Below are positions 34,779-43,367 of a stretch of DNA of 48,195 bases, piece after piece; position 1 is the stretch's first letter, and every line of letters starts with the position of its first letter. The translations under genes were made by a program, and so were the position numbers. The notes beneath the pieces are model-generated. The model did not search any database. It saw only the letters and a program-made list of their open reading frames with translations, and was not told the DNA's origin. Origin of the DNA: Marinibacterium sp. (lineage in GTDB: Bacteria > Pseudomonadota > Alphaproteobacteria > Rhodobacterales > Rhodobacteraceae); assembly GCA_017643305.1 (NCBI GenBank), contig JAEPNQ010000020.1, positions 1 through 48,195 of the forward strand, in the 5' to 3' direction.

Positions 34779-35590
34779 TGCGCGGCTTTGACCCTCGAAA
34801 CTACACCGGCTTTCTGACCGTGACGTTGGTTTGCCTGTTTATCCTTTATGCACCTCTCATCGTCGTGGCGGTTTATTCCTTCAATGACAGCGTATCCATC
34901 ACTCGGTTTACGGGCGTGTCTCTGCGCTGGTACGCGGATGTCTTTACCGGGCTGGAGGCCGCCAAGTTCCGCGCGGCGGCGGCCAATTCGTTTTCCATCG
35001 CCATCATGGCCGCAATGGCCGCCACCGCCATTGCCACCGCCGCTGCCGTTGGCATGGTGCGCGGCGGTAATTTCCGGGGCAAACCAGCCAGCTTCGCGCT
35101 GATTTCCATGCCGATCATGGTGCCGGAGATCGTCACAGCAGTGGCGACGCTTATCTTTTTCTCCACCATCGGTTTTGCGCTGGGCTACCTATCGATCCTG
35201 GTGGCGCATATCGTCTTCTGCATCCCCTTCGCCTACCTGCCCATCGCGGCGCGATTGCAAGGGATTGAGGCTTCGTTCGAAGAGGCCGCGCAGGACCTTT
35301 ACGCAAATCGCTGGCGCGCTTTCCGCTACGTGCTGGCCCCGATTATGGCACCGGGCATCTTTTCGGGGTTCCTGTTGGCCTTCATCATCTCACTCGATGA
35401 TTTCATCATCACCAATTTCGTCAAGGGCGCAGGGGTGGAAACCCTGCCCACCGCGATCTTTGGCGCGGTCAAGCAGGGCATCAAGCCAAATATCATGGCG
35501 CTCAGTACGCTGCTCTTGCTGTTTTCCATCCTGATCGTGACACTGTCGTATCTGATCGGGCGGTCCGGAAACGAAAAATACCAGAACTGA
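34778..35590 (+). CDS. polyamine-type ABC transporter permease (PotC-like)
   Basis: This is the 270-residue second permease of the importer. It has an N-terminal helix ([24 protein letters not shown]), a central pair (around residues 75-160), and the EAA motif region [28 protein letters not shown], which contacts the ATPase. It ends with a hydrophobic helix [17 protein letters not shown]. Its start shares a base with the PotB-like stop. It forms a heterodimeric channel with that protein. Confidence 0.9.
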   Translation: MRGFDPRNYTGFLTVTLVCLFILYAPLIVVAVYSFNDSVSITRFTGVSLRWYADVFTGLEAAKFRAAAANSFSIAIMAAMAATAIATAAAVGMVRGGNFRGKPASFALISMPIMVPEIVTAVATLIFFSTIGFALGYLSILVAHIVFCIPFAYLPIAARLQGIEASFEEAAQDLYANRWRAFRYVLAPIMAPGIFSGFLLAFIISLDDFIITNFVKGAGVETLPTAIFGAVKQGIKPNIMALSTLLLLFSILIVTLSYLIGRSGNEKYQN

Positions 35591-35610
35591 ACCAACAGAG
35601 GAGTTGTGAC

Positions 35611-36642
35611 ATGAAACATTTGAAACTGGGGGCTGCTGCCATCGCGTTGATGGCCATGGCCGGGGCCGCATCGGCCGAGAAACTTTCGGTCTATCACTGG
35701 TTCGAATACATCCCGCAGGAATTGCTGGACAAGTTCACCGCCGAGACCGGGATCGAAGTGGTGATGGACACCTACGATTCCAATGAAACCCTGCTTGCCA
35801 ACCTGAAAGCCGGCAAGCTGGGGTCGTATGACGTGGCCGTGCCAGGTGACTACATGGTCTCGATCATGAAGAACGAAGGCATGCTGGATACCATTGCCGA
35901 GGGTGAGCTGAAGAACAAAGGCAACATCGAAGACCAATGGCTGAACGTGGCCTTTGACGATGGCCGCATGCATTCCATCCCCTACCAGTGGGGATCGACC
36001 AGCTTCATGGTCAATCGTGACGTCTATGGCGGGGACATCCGCACTACGGATATCATCTTCAACCCGCCGGAAGAACTGAAGGGCAAGATCAACGTGCTGG
36101 ACACTGCTGGTGAAACGCTTGTGTTTGCCTCGATCCACATGGGCATTCCGCAATGTTCTACCGACCGCGACCAGCTTAAGGCGCTCGATGAACTGGTGCA
36201 GGGGGCCAAGGCGGACTGGGCCTCCTTCAACTCTGACGGGGCCAAGGATGTGCTTGTCTCCGGCGATGCCGCTGCTGGGATGATCTGGAACGGTTTTGGC
36301 CAGAAGGCCCGTCTGGAAGGCGCGAATGTGGAGTATTCCTATCCCAAACAGGGCTACATCGTCTGGATGGACAATGTCGTACTTCTGAAGGATGCGCCGA
36401 ACCGCGACGCGGCCATCAAGTTCATGGATTTCCTGCTGGAGCCTGAAAACGCAGCCGCCGTCACAAACTTTGCGCGCTACACCGCTGGCGTGAAAGGCGT
36501 GGGCGCGCTGCTGGACGAAGAACTGCAGACGTCCCCCGAACAGAACCCGCCAGCGGATGCCCCGGCTGGTACGTTTGTAGAAGTGTGTGATGAGGCGACC
36601 CAGAAAGTCTATGACCAGATCTGGACGCGTCTGAAGCAGTAA
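35611..36642 (+). CDS. periplasmic polyamine-type solute-binding protein (PotD/PotF-like)
   Basis: This 343-residue protein has a clear signal peptide: KHLK, a hydrophobic stretch, then GAASA with cleavage before EKLSVYHW. The mature part resembles PotD/PotF: VYHWFEYIPQELLDKFTAETGIEVVMDTYDSNETLLANLKAG. The conserved binding-site neighbourhoods are YDVAVPGDYM, PYQWGSTSFMVNRD and MIWNGFGQKARLEG. PotF-type proteins bind the diamine through acidic and Trp residues in these loops. It lies 20 bases after the last permease, with GAGG before the ATG. Putrescine, spermidine or another diamine such as agmatine or histamine is likely. Confidence 0.9.
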   Translation: MKHLKLGAAAIALMAMAGAASAEKLSVYHWFEYIPQELLDKFTAETGIEVVMDTYDSNETLLANLKAGKLGSYDVAVPGDYMVSIMKNEGMLDTIAEGELKNKGNIEDQWLNVAFDDGRMHSIPYQWGSTSFMVNRDVYGGDIRTTDIIFNPPEELKGKINVLDTAGETLVFASIHMGIPQCSTDRDQLKALDELVQGAKADWASFNSDGAKDVLVSGDAAAGMIWNGFGQKARLEGANVEYSYPKQGYIVWMDNVVLLKDAPNRDAAIKFMDFLLEPENAAAVTNFARYTAGVKGVGALLDEELQTSPEQNPPADAPAGTFVEVCDEATQKVYDQIWTRLKQ

Positions 36643-36695
36643 ACTGTACCGGGGCTGCGTGTTTGGTGCGGCCCCATTCCGACTTGGGGGGAACA

Positions 36696-37475
36696 ATGAA
36701 ACTGGGTCTCTACCAATGTCCGTCTCCTGCCGGGGATCTGGCTGCTGGGCTCGCCCGTGTGGATGAGGCGCTGGGCGAGGCGACGAAGGCGGGGGTGGAT
36801 ATGCTGACCCTGCCGGAGATGTTTCTGCCGGGCTACAACGCTGACCCCGCGCCACAGCCGGAGGCGTGGCCGCAGGTGCAGGCGGATCTGGCGGCGCTGG
36901 TGGCGCAGCACGGCATCGGGCTGACCATCGGGCTCGCAGATTATCAGGACACTGGTATCAGGAATGCGGCTTTTGCCTTTGGCCGGGACGGCGGGGTGCT
37001 GGCGGTGTATCACAAGGTGCAACTGTTCGGACCGCGCGAAAAGGCGCTGTATGCGCCCGGTGACAGGCTGTTGAGTTTTGATTTCGAAGGCGTCACGTTT
37101 GGCCTTCTTGTTTGCTATGATGTCGAATTTCCCGAACATACTAGGGCGCTGGCCCGGGCCGGGGCGCAGGCTCTGTTGGTTCCCACGGCGAACATGATGC
37201 CATTTGTGAACGTAAACGAAGTGACCGTCCCCGCCCGTGCCTTGGAAAGCGGGCTGACGGTGGTTTATGCGAACTATTGCGGTGTTGAGGGCGACCTGAC
37301 GTATACTGGCCGGTCCCTGATCGCAGGCCCGGACGGGCGGGCTTTGGCTGCGATGGGCGAAGAAAGCGGGTTGATCGCGGCGGATTTGCCTGCGTCGAAC
37401 GGGTCAGGACTGGAGACGCCGGTTTCGACGCAGTTCGATGATTATCGTGTGATTGATCGCCTGGAGCGCCGCTGA
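36696..37475 (+). CDS. carbon-nitrogen hydrolase (DavA / 5-aminopentanamidase-like nitrilase family)
   Basis: This 259-residue nitrilase-superfamily amidase has the catalytic triad Glu41 (LPEMFLPGYN), Lys107 (YHKVQLFG) and Cys140 (LLVCYDVEFPE). The later PTANMMPFVNVNEVTVPARALES and VVYANYCGVEG resemble, as I recall, Pseudomonas 5-aminopentanamidase DavA and N-carbamoylputrescine amidase relatives. These cleave terminal amides from amine chains. ATG 36696 with GGGGGG just upstream is used. It lies 53 bases behind the importer and probably shares its transcript. Intergenic 37476-37690 shows no gene or clear structure. Confidence 0.85.
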   Translation: MKLGLYQCPSPAGDLAAGLARVDEALGEATKAGVDMLTLPEMFLPGYNADPAPQPEAWPQVQADLAALVAQHGIGLTIGLADYQDTGIRNAAFAFGRDGGVLAVYHKVQLFGPREKALYAPGDRLLSFDFEGVTFGLLVCYDVEFPEHTRALARAGAQALLVPTANMMPFVNVNEVTVPARALESGLTVVYANYCGVEGDLTYTGRSLIAGPDGRALAAMGEESGLIAADLPASNGSGLETPVSTQFDDYRVIDRLERR

Positions 37476-37690
37476 GAAGGTAGGCGCTGCAGACCCCGTA
37501 GCGTGAACGCGGCCTTTGGGTGATGCTGGGTTTGCGTTTTCGAAGTCGAACGGCGTTGGAGGAATAGTGCGGCATCCGTCCCTGTTGGTTCGCCGGTCTA
37601 CGGCCCGGCACTGCGCGTTTTGAGGCGAAACCAACCGAAGTAGCCGCCAAAGCGCTTCAAAGCGACTTGATTCCCGTATGGCCGGTCGGG

Positions 37691-38296
37691 CTATCCCGTT
37701 GCCTTGTCGAACGCGGCAACCACGTCCCGCGCCCGCGTGGCCACTTCCCCGAAAGACATCCCTGGCTGGTAGAGCGCAGACCCGATGCCAAACCCATCCG
37801 CGCTGGCCCCGATCCAGTTGGCAAAGTTCTCGGGCCCCGCGCCGCCTACCGCAAAAACCTGCGTGCCAGCAGGCAGCACGGCGCGCAGGGCAGCAAGCCC
37901 CGCCGGACCTGCGAGCGATCCGGGAAACAGCTTAAGTCCGCTAGCGCCCGCGCCCAGCGCCGCAAATGCCTCGGTTGGAGTGAACACACCGGGCCAGCTT
38001 TCCAGCCCCAGCGCCCGCGTGCGCGCAATCACTGCCGGGTCACAATTGGGGGATACGACCAGCGTACCGCCAGCCTTGGCCACGGCCTCAGCCTCCACCG
38101 CGGACAGAACCGTCCCGGCTCCGATCTGCGCCACACTGCCAAAGGCCCGTGCCATTGCCGCGATACTGGCCAGCGGGTCGGGAGAGTTTAGCGGCACCTC
38201 GATCCGGGTGATCCCGGCCAAGATCAGTGCGTCGGCCACGTCCACGGCCTCGGGCGGGGTCAACCCGCGCAGAATGGCGATCAGCGGTCGGCTCAT
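37691..38296 (-). CDS. dgoA: 2-dehydro-3-deoxy-6-phosphogalactonate aldolase
   Basis: This is a 201-residue class I aldolase of the KDPG/KDPGal family. The catalytic Glu lies in [14 protein letters not shown] and the Schiff-base Lys in [29 protein letters not shown] and [12 protein letters not shown] are typical of the DgoA branch. It splits KDPGal to pyruvate and glyceraldehyde-3-phosphate. ATG 38296 is the homologous start; it overlaps the kinase stop by four bases. The frame is open further upstream but lies inside the kinase gene. No galactonate dehydratase is in the window. Confidence 0.9.
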   Translation of the reverse strand: MSRPLIAILRGLTPPEAVDVADALILAGITRIEVPLNSPDPLASIAAMARAFGSVAQIGAGTVLSAVEAEAVAKAGGTLVVSPNCDPAVIARTRALGLESWPGVFTPTEAFAALGAGASGLKLFPGSLAGPAGLAALRAVLPAGTQVFAVGGAGPENFANWIGASADGFGIGSALYQPGMSFGEVATRARDVVAAFDKATG

Positions 38297-39186
38297 GTCG
38301 CGTCTCTCATCGACTTGTAGGCGGTGGTCAGCCCTTCCAGTGTCATCCGATCCACATCCGCCAGAGTGGCTGGCACGCCCACCTGGGCTAGCGCGGCCAC
38401 ATAAAGCCGCGCCATCGCGTCGGCACCGATCACCGACACCTGCTGGCCCAGCCAATAGGGGCGGGAGGCGGCGAGCTCGGCCCCGATCAGCAGGCCCGAC
38501 AGCGCGGCCGCGGTCGCCCCGTCCGCCACATCCTGCAACAAATCGCGGGCGCGCAGGCCAAAAAGCCGCGCGGCGAGCGCCTCGGGCCGTGACAGCATAT
38601 CGTCCACTGCGCTGGCGAAGGCCCTGTCGTCCCAGCCGTCGTCTACCGAATGTCGCAGGATCGACTGCCGCGCGAGCAGGTTGAACAGTTCGCCAGTCAT
38701 GAAGGTGCGGAAGCTGACAACCTCATCGGCGCTGACCTGTGCCCATTTCGTGTGGGTGCCAGGCAGGCATATGACCCCATCCCAATTGGCGTTCAGACGC
38801 AGAAAGCCTGCGATCTGGGTTTCTTCCCCGCGCATTACATCGGGCGGCTCCTGCTGGCTCAGCCCCTGCAGCAGCAGTACCCGCAGGCGTGGGTCGGTGC
38901 CAGGCACCTGAACTGCCTTTGGCGCGCCGGGTTTGGCTGGGACAGGCACATAAGGCGCCTCAATCCAGCCCTGTCGCGCGCTGACCATGCCGCAGACCAG
39001 CACATCGGTCACGCCATCGCCCAGCCAGGGGGTGATCAGCTCCAGCAGAGCAGCTTCAAACCCGCCAGGCTCCAGCGTGGCAAGGCCCCGGTCCGAAGAC
39101 GCCTGCTGCACCACATCTGTTCCACGCATCGCCCAGGCGCGCAGGCGCGTGGTGCCCCAATCAACCGCGATCCAGGTGATGGTCAT
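38293..39186 (-). CDS. dgoK: 2-dehydro-3-deoxygalactonokinase
   Basis: This 297-residue ASKHA-fold kinase phosphorylates 2-keto-3-deoxygalactonate, feeding Dgo[17 protein letters not shown] is the phosphate-binding loop of the family. [35 protein letters not shown] and [16 protein letters not shown] are characteristic DgoK motifs. It is translationally coupled to dgoA. The sugar-isomerase gene lies 66 bases upstream on the same strand, so one operon for sugar or sugar-acid use is likely. Confidence 0.92.
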   Translation of the reverse strand: MTITWIAVDWGTTRLRAWAMRGTDVVQQASSDRGLATLEPGGFEAALLELITPWLGDGVTDVLVCGMVSARQGWIEAPYVPVPAKPGAPKAVQVPGTDPRLRVLLLQGLSQQEPPDVMRGEETQIAGFLRLNANWDGVICLPGTHTKWAQVSADEVVSFRTFMTGELFNLLARQSILRHSVDDGWDDRAFASAVDDMLSRPEALAARLFGLRARDLLQDVADGATAAALSGLLIGAELAASRPYWLGQQVSVIGADAMARLYVAALAQVGVPATLADVDRMTLEGLTTAYKSMRDAT

Positions 39187-39252
39187 GGCAAGTTCCCGCT
39201 TGTTCCTTCCGCCGGGTGATAGAGCGGATGCGGACGCGGGTCCAGAACCGGA

Positions 39253-39927
39253 CTAGGTCTGGGGATAATCCGACACCAGCGCGTAGAGCGACGGTTCATC
39301 CTCCGCCACGTCGGAGAACCGTTTAATCGGAGCCTCGAACACATTGTCGGTGCGGTCATCATTCACCGTCGATACCTCCCCGATCGCGCAATCGGCCCCC
39401 TCGGCCCAGAACGCATGCCACTGGCCCGGCATCAGCGTGATGCTTTCCCCCGGTGCCAGACCGAGCCGCCCGCCAGCAGGCAGAGTGTGCGGCTGCCCGT
39501 CGCAAAGCACGGTGATGTCGGCGGCGCGGTCGATCCCGCCCTCGGCGTTGGAGGCAAAAAGTTCCACCACCAGTGTACCGCCGCCCCGGTTGATAATATC
39601 TTCGGCCTTTAGGATATGGCGATGCATGGGAGACAGCTGGTTGACCCGAGAGATCATGATTTTTTCGGCATATAGCATGCCGCGCGCTTGTCGCAGATCC
39701 GCCAGCGTGCCGTTGCGCAGGGTGAACAGGAACAGGCCCAAATCGTCAAACCGGCCTTCGCCATAATCGGTGATGTCCCAGCCCATACCTCGGTCGCGGA
39801 TCACGTCGCCTGCGGGGCCCAGCACACGGTCAGGGGGCCAATAGGCAAAGGGGGGCAGGATCATGCCAAAGCCTTTTAAGAATGCATCAGCTTTGCTCAG
39901 TATATCGTTGATTTCAGACCGTTTCAT
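39253..39927 (-). CDS. D-lyxose ketol-isomerase family protein
   Basis: This 224-residue cupin-type sugar isomerase resembles D-lyxose isomerases. LPPFAYWPPDRVLG, MGWDITDYGEGRF and MHRHILKAEDIINRGGGTLVVELF are present. The last contains metal His residues, and LMPGQWHAFWAEG carries another. The enzyme would convert D-lyxose (or D-mannose) to the ketose, matching the PfkB kinase upstream that could phosphorylate it. ATG 39927 is taken; GTG four codons earlier is an alternative. The gap to the upstream kinase stop is about 20 bases. Confidence 0.82.
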   Translation of the reverse strand: MKRSEINDILSKADAFLKGFGMILPPFAYWPPDRVLGPAGDVIRDRGMGWDITDYGEGRFDDLGLFLFTLRNGTLADLRQARGMLYAEKIMISRVNQLSPMHRHILKAEDIINRGGGTLVVELFASNAEGGIDRAADITVLCDGQPHTLPAGGRLGLAPGESITLMPGQWHAFWAEGADCAIGEVSTVNDDRTDNVFEAPIKRFSDVAEDEPSLYALVSDYPQT

Positions 39928-39949
39928 CACGTTATCCACAAGGCTGATT

Positions 39950-40885
39950 TCAGGTGATTATTGGCAGCTCTGCCCGGGTTGGCGAATCTGCTCCGGCGCG
40001 GGAAACAGTAACGGTGGCGGCGTGGACCGCCAGTGTCATTGCATCGCGCAATGTGTCGTGGTCCAGATGCCGGGCTTGCGCCTTGGCCACCTGTCCGCAA
40101 GCTGTCAGATGGGCCAAGATCCCAGCGTTGAACGTGTCGCCTGCGCCGATCGTGTCCACAACGTCGGTTTGAGGGGCGGGTACGGTCACAGTGGTGCCAT
40201 CGGCCAGCCAGGCTTCTGCACCGTCGGCCCCGCGCGTGACAAAGGCCACGGCGATGCCATGGTCCAGCAGCGCCTCCCGGCGTTCTGTGTTGGTCATGTC
40301 CGGGTAAATCCACGCCAGGTCATCATTTGAAACCTTGACCAGATCAGCCAAATCCAGCAATGCGTTCATGCGTACGCGGTAGGCGGTTTCATCATCGGCG
40401 AAGCCGAGGCGGATGTTGGGGTCTACCATGATGGTTCGGCTATCGGCCGAACGGCGGGCATAGGCAACCAGCGCATCGGCCACCGGGGCCATGCAAAGTG
40501 AGATACCGCCAAAGAAACAGGCCTGTGCGGTATCGGGCAAGGGCGGCAAATCCTCGATCTGCACCATGCGCCCGGCGGAGCCTTCGTCGTAGAACACATA
40601 TGTGGCGTTTCCGTCTTTCAGATGCACCATCGCCAGCGTCGTGGGCCGGGCGCTATGCACCAACAGGGTGGTGTCCACTCCGCTGGCCTTCAACCGAGCC
40701 GCCAGCATCTGGCCGAACCCGTCTTCGGACACGCCCGACACCAGCGCGGCAGGTGTGCCCAGCCGTCCCAGCGCCACAGCTGTGTTGAACACTGCGCCTC
40801 CGCAATGCGCCTCATAAAGCGTGCGGCCCGGAGCGGTGGGGTCTGGCAGCATGTCGATCAAGGCTTCTCCGCAACAAACGATCAT
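39950..40885 (-). CDS. PfkB-family carbohydrate kinase (fructokinase-like)
   Basis: This is a 311-residue ribokinase-fold sugar kinase. It opens with CCGEALIDMLP, and GGAVFNTAVALGRLG is the first family signature. The C-terminal DTIGAGDTFNAGILA holds the catalytic Asp and anion hole. The lid DEGSAGRMV and the NIRLGFADD region fit fructokinases or 2-keto-3-deoxygluconate kinases. It is the first gene of the sugar operon and would phosphorylate the ketose produced by the isomerase. Which sugar is not certain. Confidence 0.85.
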   Translation of the reverse strand: MIVCCGEALIDMLPDPTAPGRTLYEAHCGGAVFNTAVALGRLGTPAALVSGVSEDGFGQMLAARLKASGVDTTLLVHSARPTTLAMVHLKDGNATYVFYDEGSAGRMVQIEDLPPLPDTAQACFFGGISLCMAPVADALVAYARRSADSRTIMVDPNIRLGFADDETAYRVRMNALLDLADLVKVSNDDLAWIYPDMTNTERREALLDHGIAVAFVTRGADGAEAWLADGTTVTVPAPQTDVVDTIGAGDTFNAGILAHLTACGQVAKAQARHLDHDTLRDAMTLAVHAATVTVSRAGADSPTRAELPIIT

Positions 40886-41029
40886 TGGATGGCTTTCACT
40901 GTCAGGTCAGGTGTGTTCGGGGTTTCCATAACCCAGCGCGCCAATCACGTCGCGGTTCCTTATGAAACGGGGGCGATAGCGCCAGAGCGGTCTGGTTTGC
41001 GGGCCGGTGCGTCCGCCTCCGCAGAGGCC

Positions 41030-42160
41030 TTATTCCAGCCTCAGCAGCAGCCCAGCCATCAGCTTAGCGCGCTCCACAAGGCTGGCCACCTCGATATGTT
41101 CGGTCAGCGTGTGCAAACCGTTGCCCCGGACACCGAGGGAATCGAGCGTTGGGATGCCCATCGCCCCGGTGAAGTTGCCGTCGGACCCGCCGCCTGCGCT
41201 GTCGCAGCCCATGTCGAAGCCCAGCTCGGCCGCGATTTCCTTGGCGAGGTCATACATGGCCATCGTGCCAGGCTGGTTCGGAGACCAGACCGGGCGGGTG
41301 ACACCGCGGTTGACCTCAAAACTGATGCCATCCGCGTCACCGGCCAGCGCCAGCATACGTGCGACACCATGGTCCAGGTCTTCCTGCTTTTTCGCCATGC
41401 TCAGCGCTTCGGCATCACAATAGGTGGACACGCAATTGACCCACTGCCCGCCATGAATGACGCCCACGCTGAATGTGCAGTCCGGCCCGGTCATGGCTTC
41501 TATTTCCAGTAGCTTACGGGCCATACCTGCAATGGCGCTGCGGCCATCGGCCAGCCGCGCCCCGGCGTGCGACGGCTTGCCGGTGCTGCGCAGGTTGAAG
41601 CGTGCGATGGCATAGCGCCCGATCGCCGCGCCACCACCCGGCAGGCAGGGTTCGGGAACCAGAACGTATTTGTTCCGCGCGGCCTCGGCCTCGATCAGTT
41701 CGCGGGTGGAGGGTGTGCCGACCTCTTCATCCGGGGTGAACAGGATGGTCACCGGCAGCGGCGTCTGCAGCCCGGCGCGGACGATCTGGCGGACCGCTTC
41801 GAAGCTTACGAAATTGCCGCCCTTCATGTCCTGAATGCCGGGGCCATAGCAGATGTCGCCGTCGCGCCGAAACGGCAGCGCCTCCAGCGTGCCTACGGGG
41901 TGGACTGTGTCCATGTGACCGGCGATAAGAATGCCGGGCTGGCCGAAATTGGGGTGCGGCAGCCGGGCACGCAGGCTGCCGCCAAAGCCCATGCGCCCCG
42001 GGATGCGTTCCACGGTGGCGAGCGCGGCCAGATCATAGGCTGCCACGTCCATCATCCGGTTGACGGCATTGGCGTCCCAGGTTGGGCTTTCGCATTCGAT
42101 CCAGGGCTTCAGCCCGGCGAGCATTTCATCGGTATCGAAAGGCAGGTCGAGATAAGACAT
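41030..42160 (-). CDS. M20 family peptidase (carboxypeptidase/glutamate carboxypeptidase-like)
   Basis: This is a 376-residue di-zinc exopeptidase or amidohydrolase. LIAGHMDTVHPVGT gives the first metal His and Asp. YGPGIQDMKGGN holds the bridging Asp, TPDEEVGTPSTRE the Glu pair, and GLHTLTEHIEV the last His. The IECESPTWD start and the order match CPG2-type peptidases that cut terminal Glu or similar. ATG 42160 is the homologous start; the frame is open upstream into the next gene. A weak GCCTC/GAGGC stem (41015-41028) follows the stop. Confidence 0.87.
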   Translation of the reverse strand: MSYLDLPFDTDEMLAGLKPWIECESPTWDANAVNRMMDVAAYDLAALATVERIPGRMGFGGSLRARLPHPNFGQPGILIAGHMDTVHPVGTLEALPFRRDGDICYGPGIQDMKGGNFVSFEAVRQIVRAGLQTPLPVTILFTPDEEVGTPSTRELIEAEAARNKYVLVPEPCLPGGGAAIGRYAIARFNLRSTGKPSHAGARLADGRSAIAGMARKLLEIEAMTGPDCTFSVGVIHGGQWVNCVSTYCDAEALSMAKKQEDLDHGVARMLALAGDADGISFEVNRGVTRPVWSPNQPGTMAMYDLAKEIAAELGFDMGCDSAGGGSDGNFTGAMGIPTLDSLGVRGNGLHTLTEHIEVASLVERAKLMAGLLLRLE

Positions 42161-42168
42161 TGCGCTAC

Positions 42169-43341
42169 TCACCCCGCCGCCATTGGCAGGCGGCGTTCTA
42201 CGATCCGCGCCATGATTGAGGCTCCGACCGGGAGCATGTCCGGATCCAACACGAAACCGGGGTTGTGCAAAGGCACTGTACCGGAATGACCGATCCGGCA
42301 ATAAGCCCCCGGCACGACCTTTAGCATATCGGCGAAATCTTCGGACCCGGTGGCGGGCTGCGCGGTGTCGGAGACGTTTTCCGCGCCTACGATATCGGCG
42401 GCGGCCTCCAGGTAAGCGTCAGACAGCGCGTCGTCGTTGTTCAGCACGTCGAAGATGTTGCGCAGGTCCAGTGTGATCTCAACTCCATACGCCTTTTCAA
42501 AGCCTTCACAGAGGTCCTTCATCCGGCTTGCAGCCAGGTCATAGACCTCGTCCTTGAAATAGCGGATGGTGCCTGCCAGCGTCGAAGTGTCGGGCACGAT
42601 GTTATAGGCGGACCCAGCGTGCAACTGAGTGACCGACAGCACGCAGGCGTCCAGCGGGGCCACGTTGCGCGACACAATGGTTTGCAACTGCGTGACCAGA
42701 GCCGAGGCGATGACCAGCGGGTCGCGCGACGCCTGCGGCATGGCGGCGTGGCTGCCGCGACCCTGAATGTGGATGTCAAAGAAACAGGCCCCGGCCATGG
42801 CCGTGCCTTTGCAGATATCGACCTTGCCGGGCGTGCCACTGGGATAGTTGTGCATGCCGTAGACCTCGTCACACGGGAAACGGTCGAACAGTCCCTCGGC
42901 CAGCATGCCGCGCGCGCCGCCCAGGCCTTCTTCGGCGGGTTGGAAGATGAGTACGGCGGTGCCGTCAAAATCGCGGGTTTCGGCCAGATGCTTGGCTGCG
43001 CCAAGCAGCATTGTTGTATGCGAATCGTGTCCGCAGGCATGCATGACGCCTTCGTTCTTGGACGAATAGGGCAGGTTGGTCTGTTCGTGGATTGGCAGCG
43101 CGTCCATGTCGGCGCGCACGCCAACACGCTTGCTGCCGCCGCCCTTGCCCTTGATCAGTCCGACAACGCCAGTTTTTGCGATGCCTGTATGTACCTCATC
43201 CACGCCATATGCGCGCAGTTTTTCGGCTACCACGCCAGAGGTGCGGGTTTCGGTAAAGCCAATCTCGGGATGCGCGTGCAGGTCCTTGAAAATCTCGGTC
43301 AATTCTTCGGTGCTGTCTGCGATGATGGGGAGTACACCCAT
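42169..43341 (-). CDS. M20 amidohydrolase (hippurate hydrolase/IAA-amino acid hydrolase family)
   Basis: This is a 390-residue M20D-type amidohydrolase. DLHAHPEIGFTETRTSG is the usual opening. VGVRADMDALPIHEQTNLPYSS, HACGHDSHTTMLLGAAKHL (metal Cys/His and Asp), FQPAEEGLGGARGML (Glu pair) and the GSEDFADML motif follow. The family releases amino acids from N-acyl conjugates such as hippurate. ATG 43341 has AAGGA upstream. It lies between another M20 gene (8-base gap) and an M81 gene (26 bases), forming a peptide or amide hydrolase operon. Confidence 0.9.
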   Translation of the reverse strand: MGVLPIIADSTEELTEIFKDLHAHPEIGFTETRTSGVVAEKLRAYGVDEVHTGIAKTGVVGLIKGKGGGSKRVGVRADMDALPIHEQTNLPYSSKNEGVMHACGHDSHTTMLLGAAKHLAETRDFDGTAVLIFQPAEEGLGGARGMLAEGLFDRFPCDEVYGMHNYPSGTPGKVDICKGTAMAGACFFDIHIQGRGSHAAMPQASRDPLVIASALVTQLQTIVSRNVAPLDACVLSVTQLHAGSAYNIVPDTSTLAGTIRYFKDEVYDLAASRMKDLCEGFEKAYGVEITLDLRNIFDVLNNDDALSDAYLEAAADIVGAENVSDTAQPATGSEDFADMLKVVPGAYCRIGHSGTVPLHNPGFVLDPDMLPVGASIMARIVERRLPMAAG

Positions 43342-43367
43342 GGTCTTGTCCTTTCTGGGTCGGGAAT

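Noticed and set aside
35326-36855. Minus-strand open frame of about 510 codons
   Set aside because: Antisense to the PotC-like permease, the PotD-like binding protein and the amidase start; no recognisable domain.
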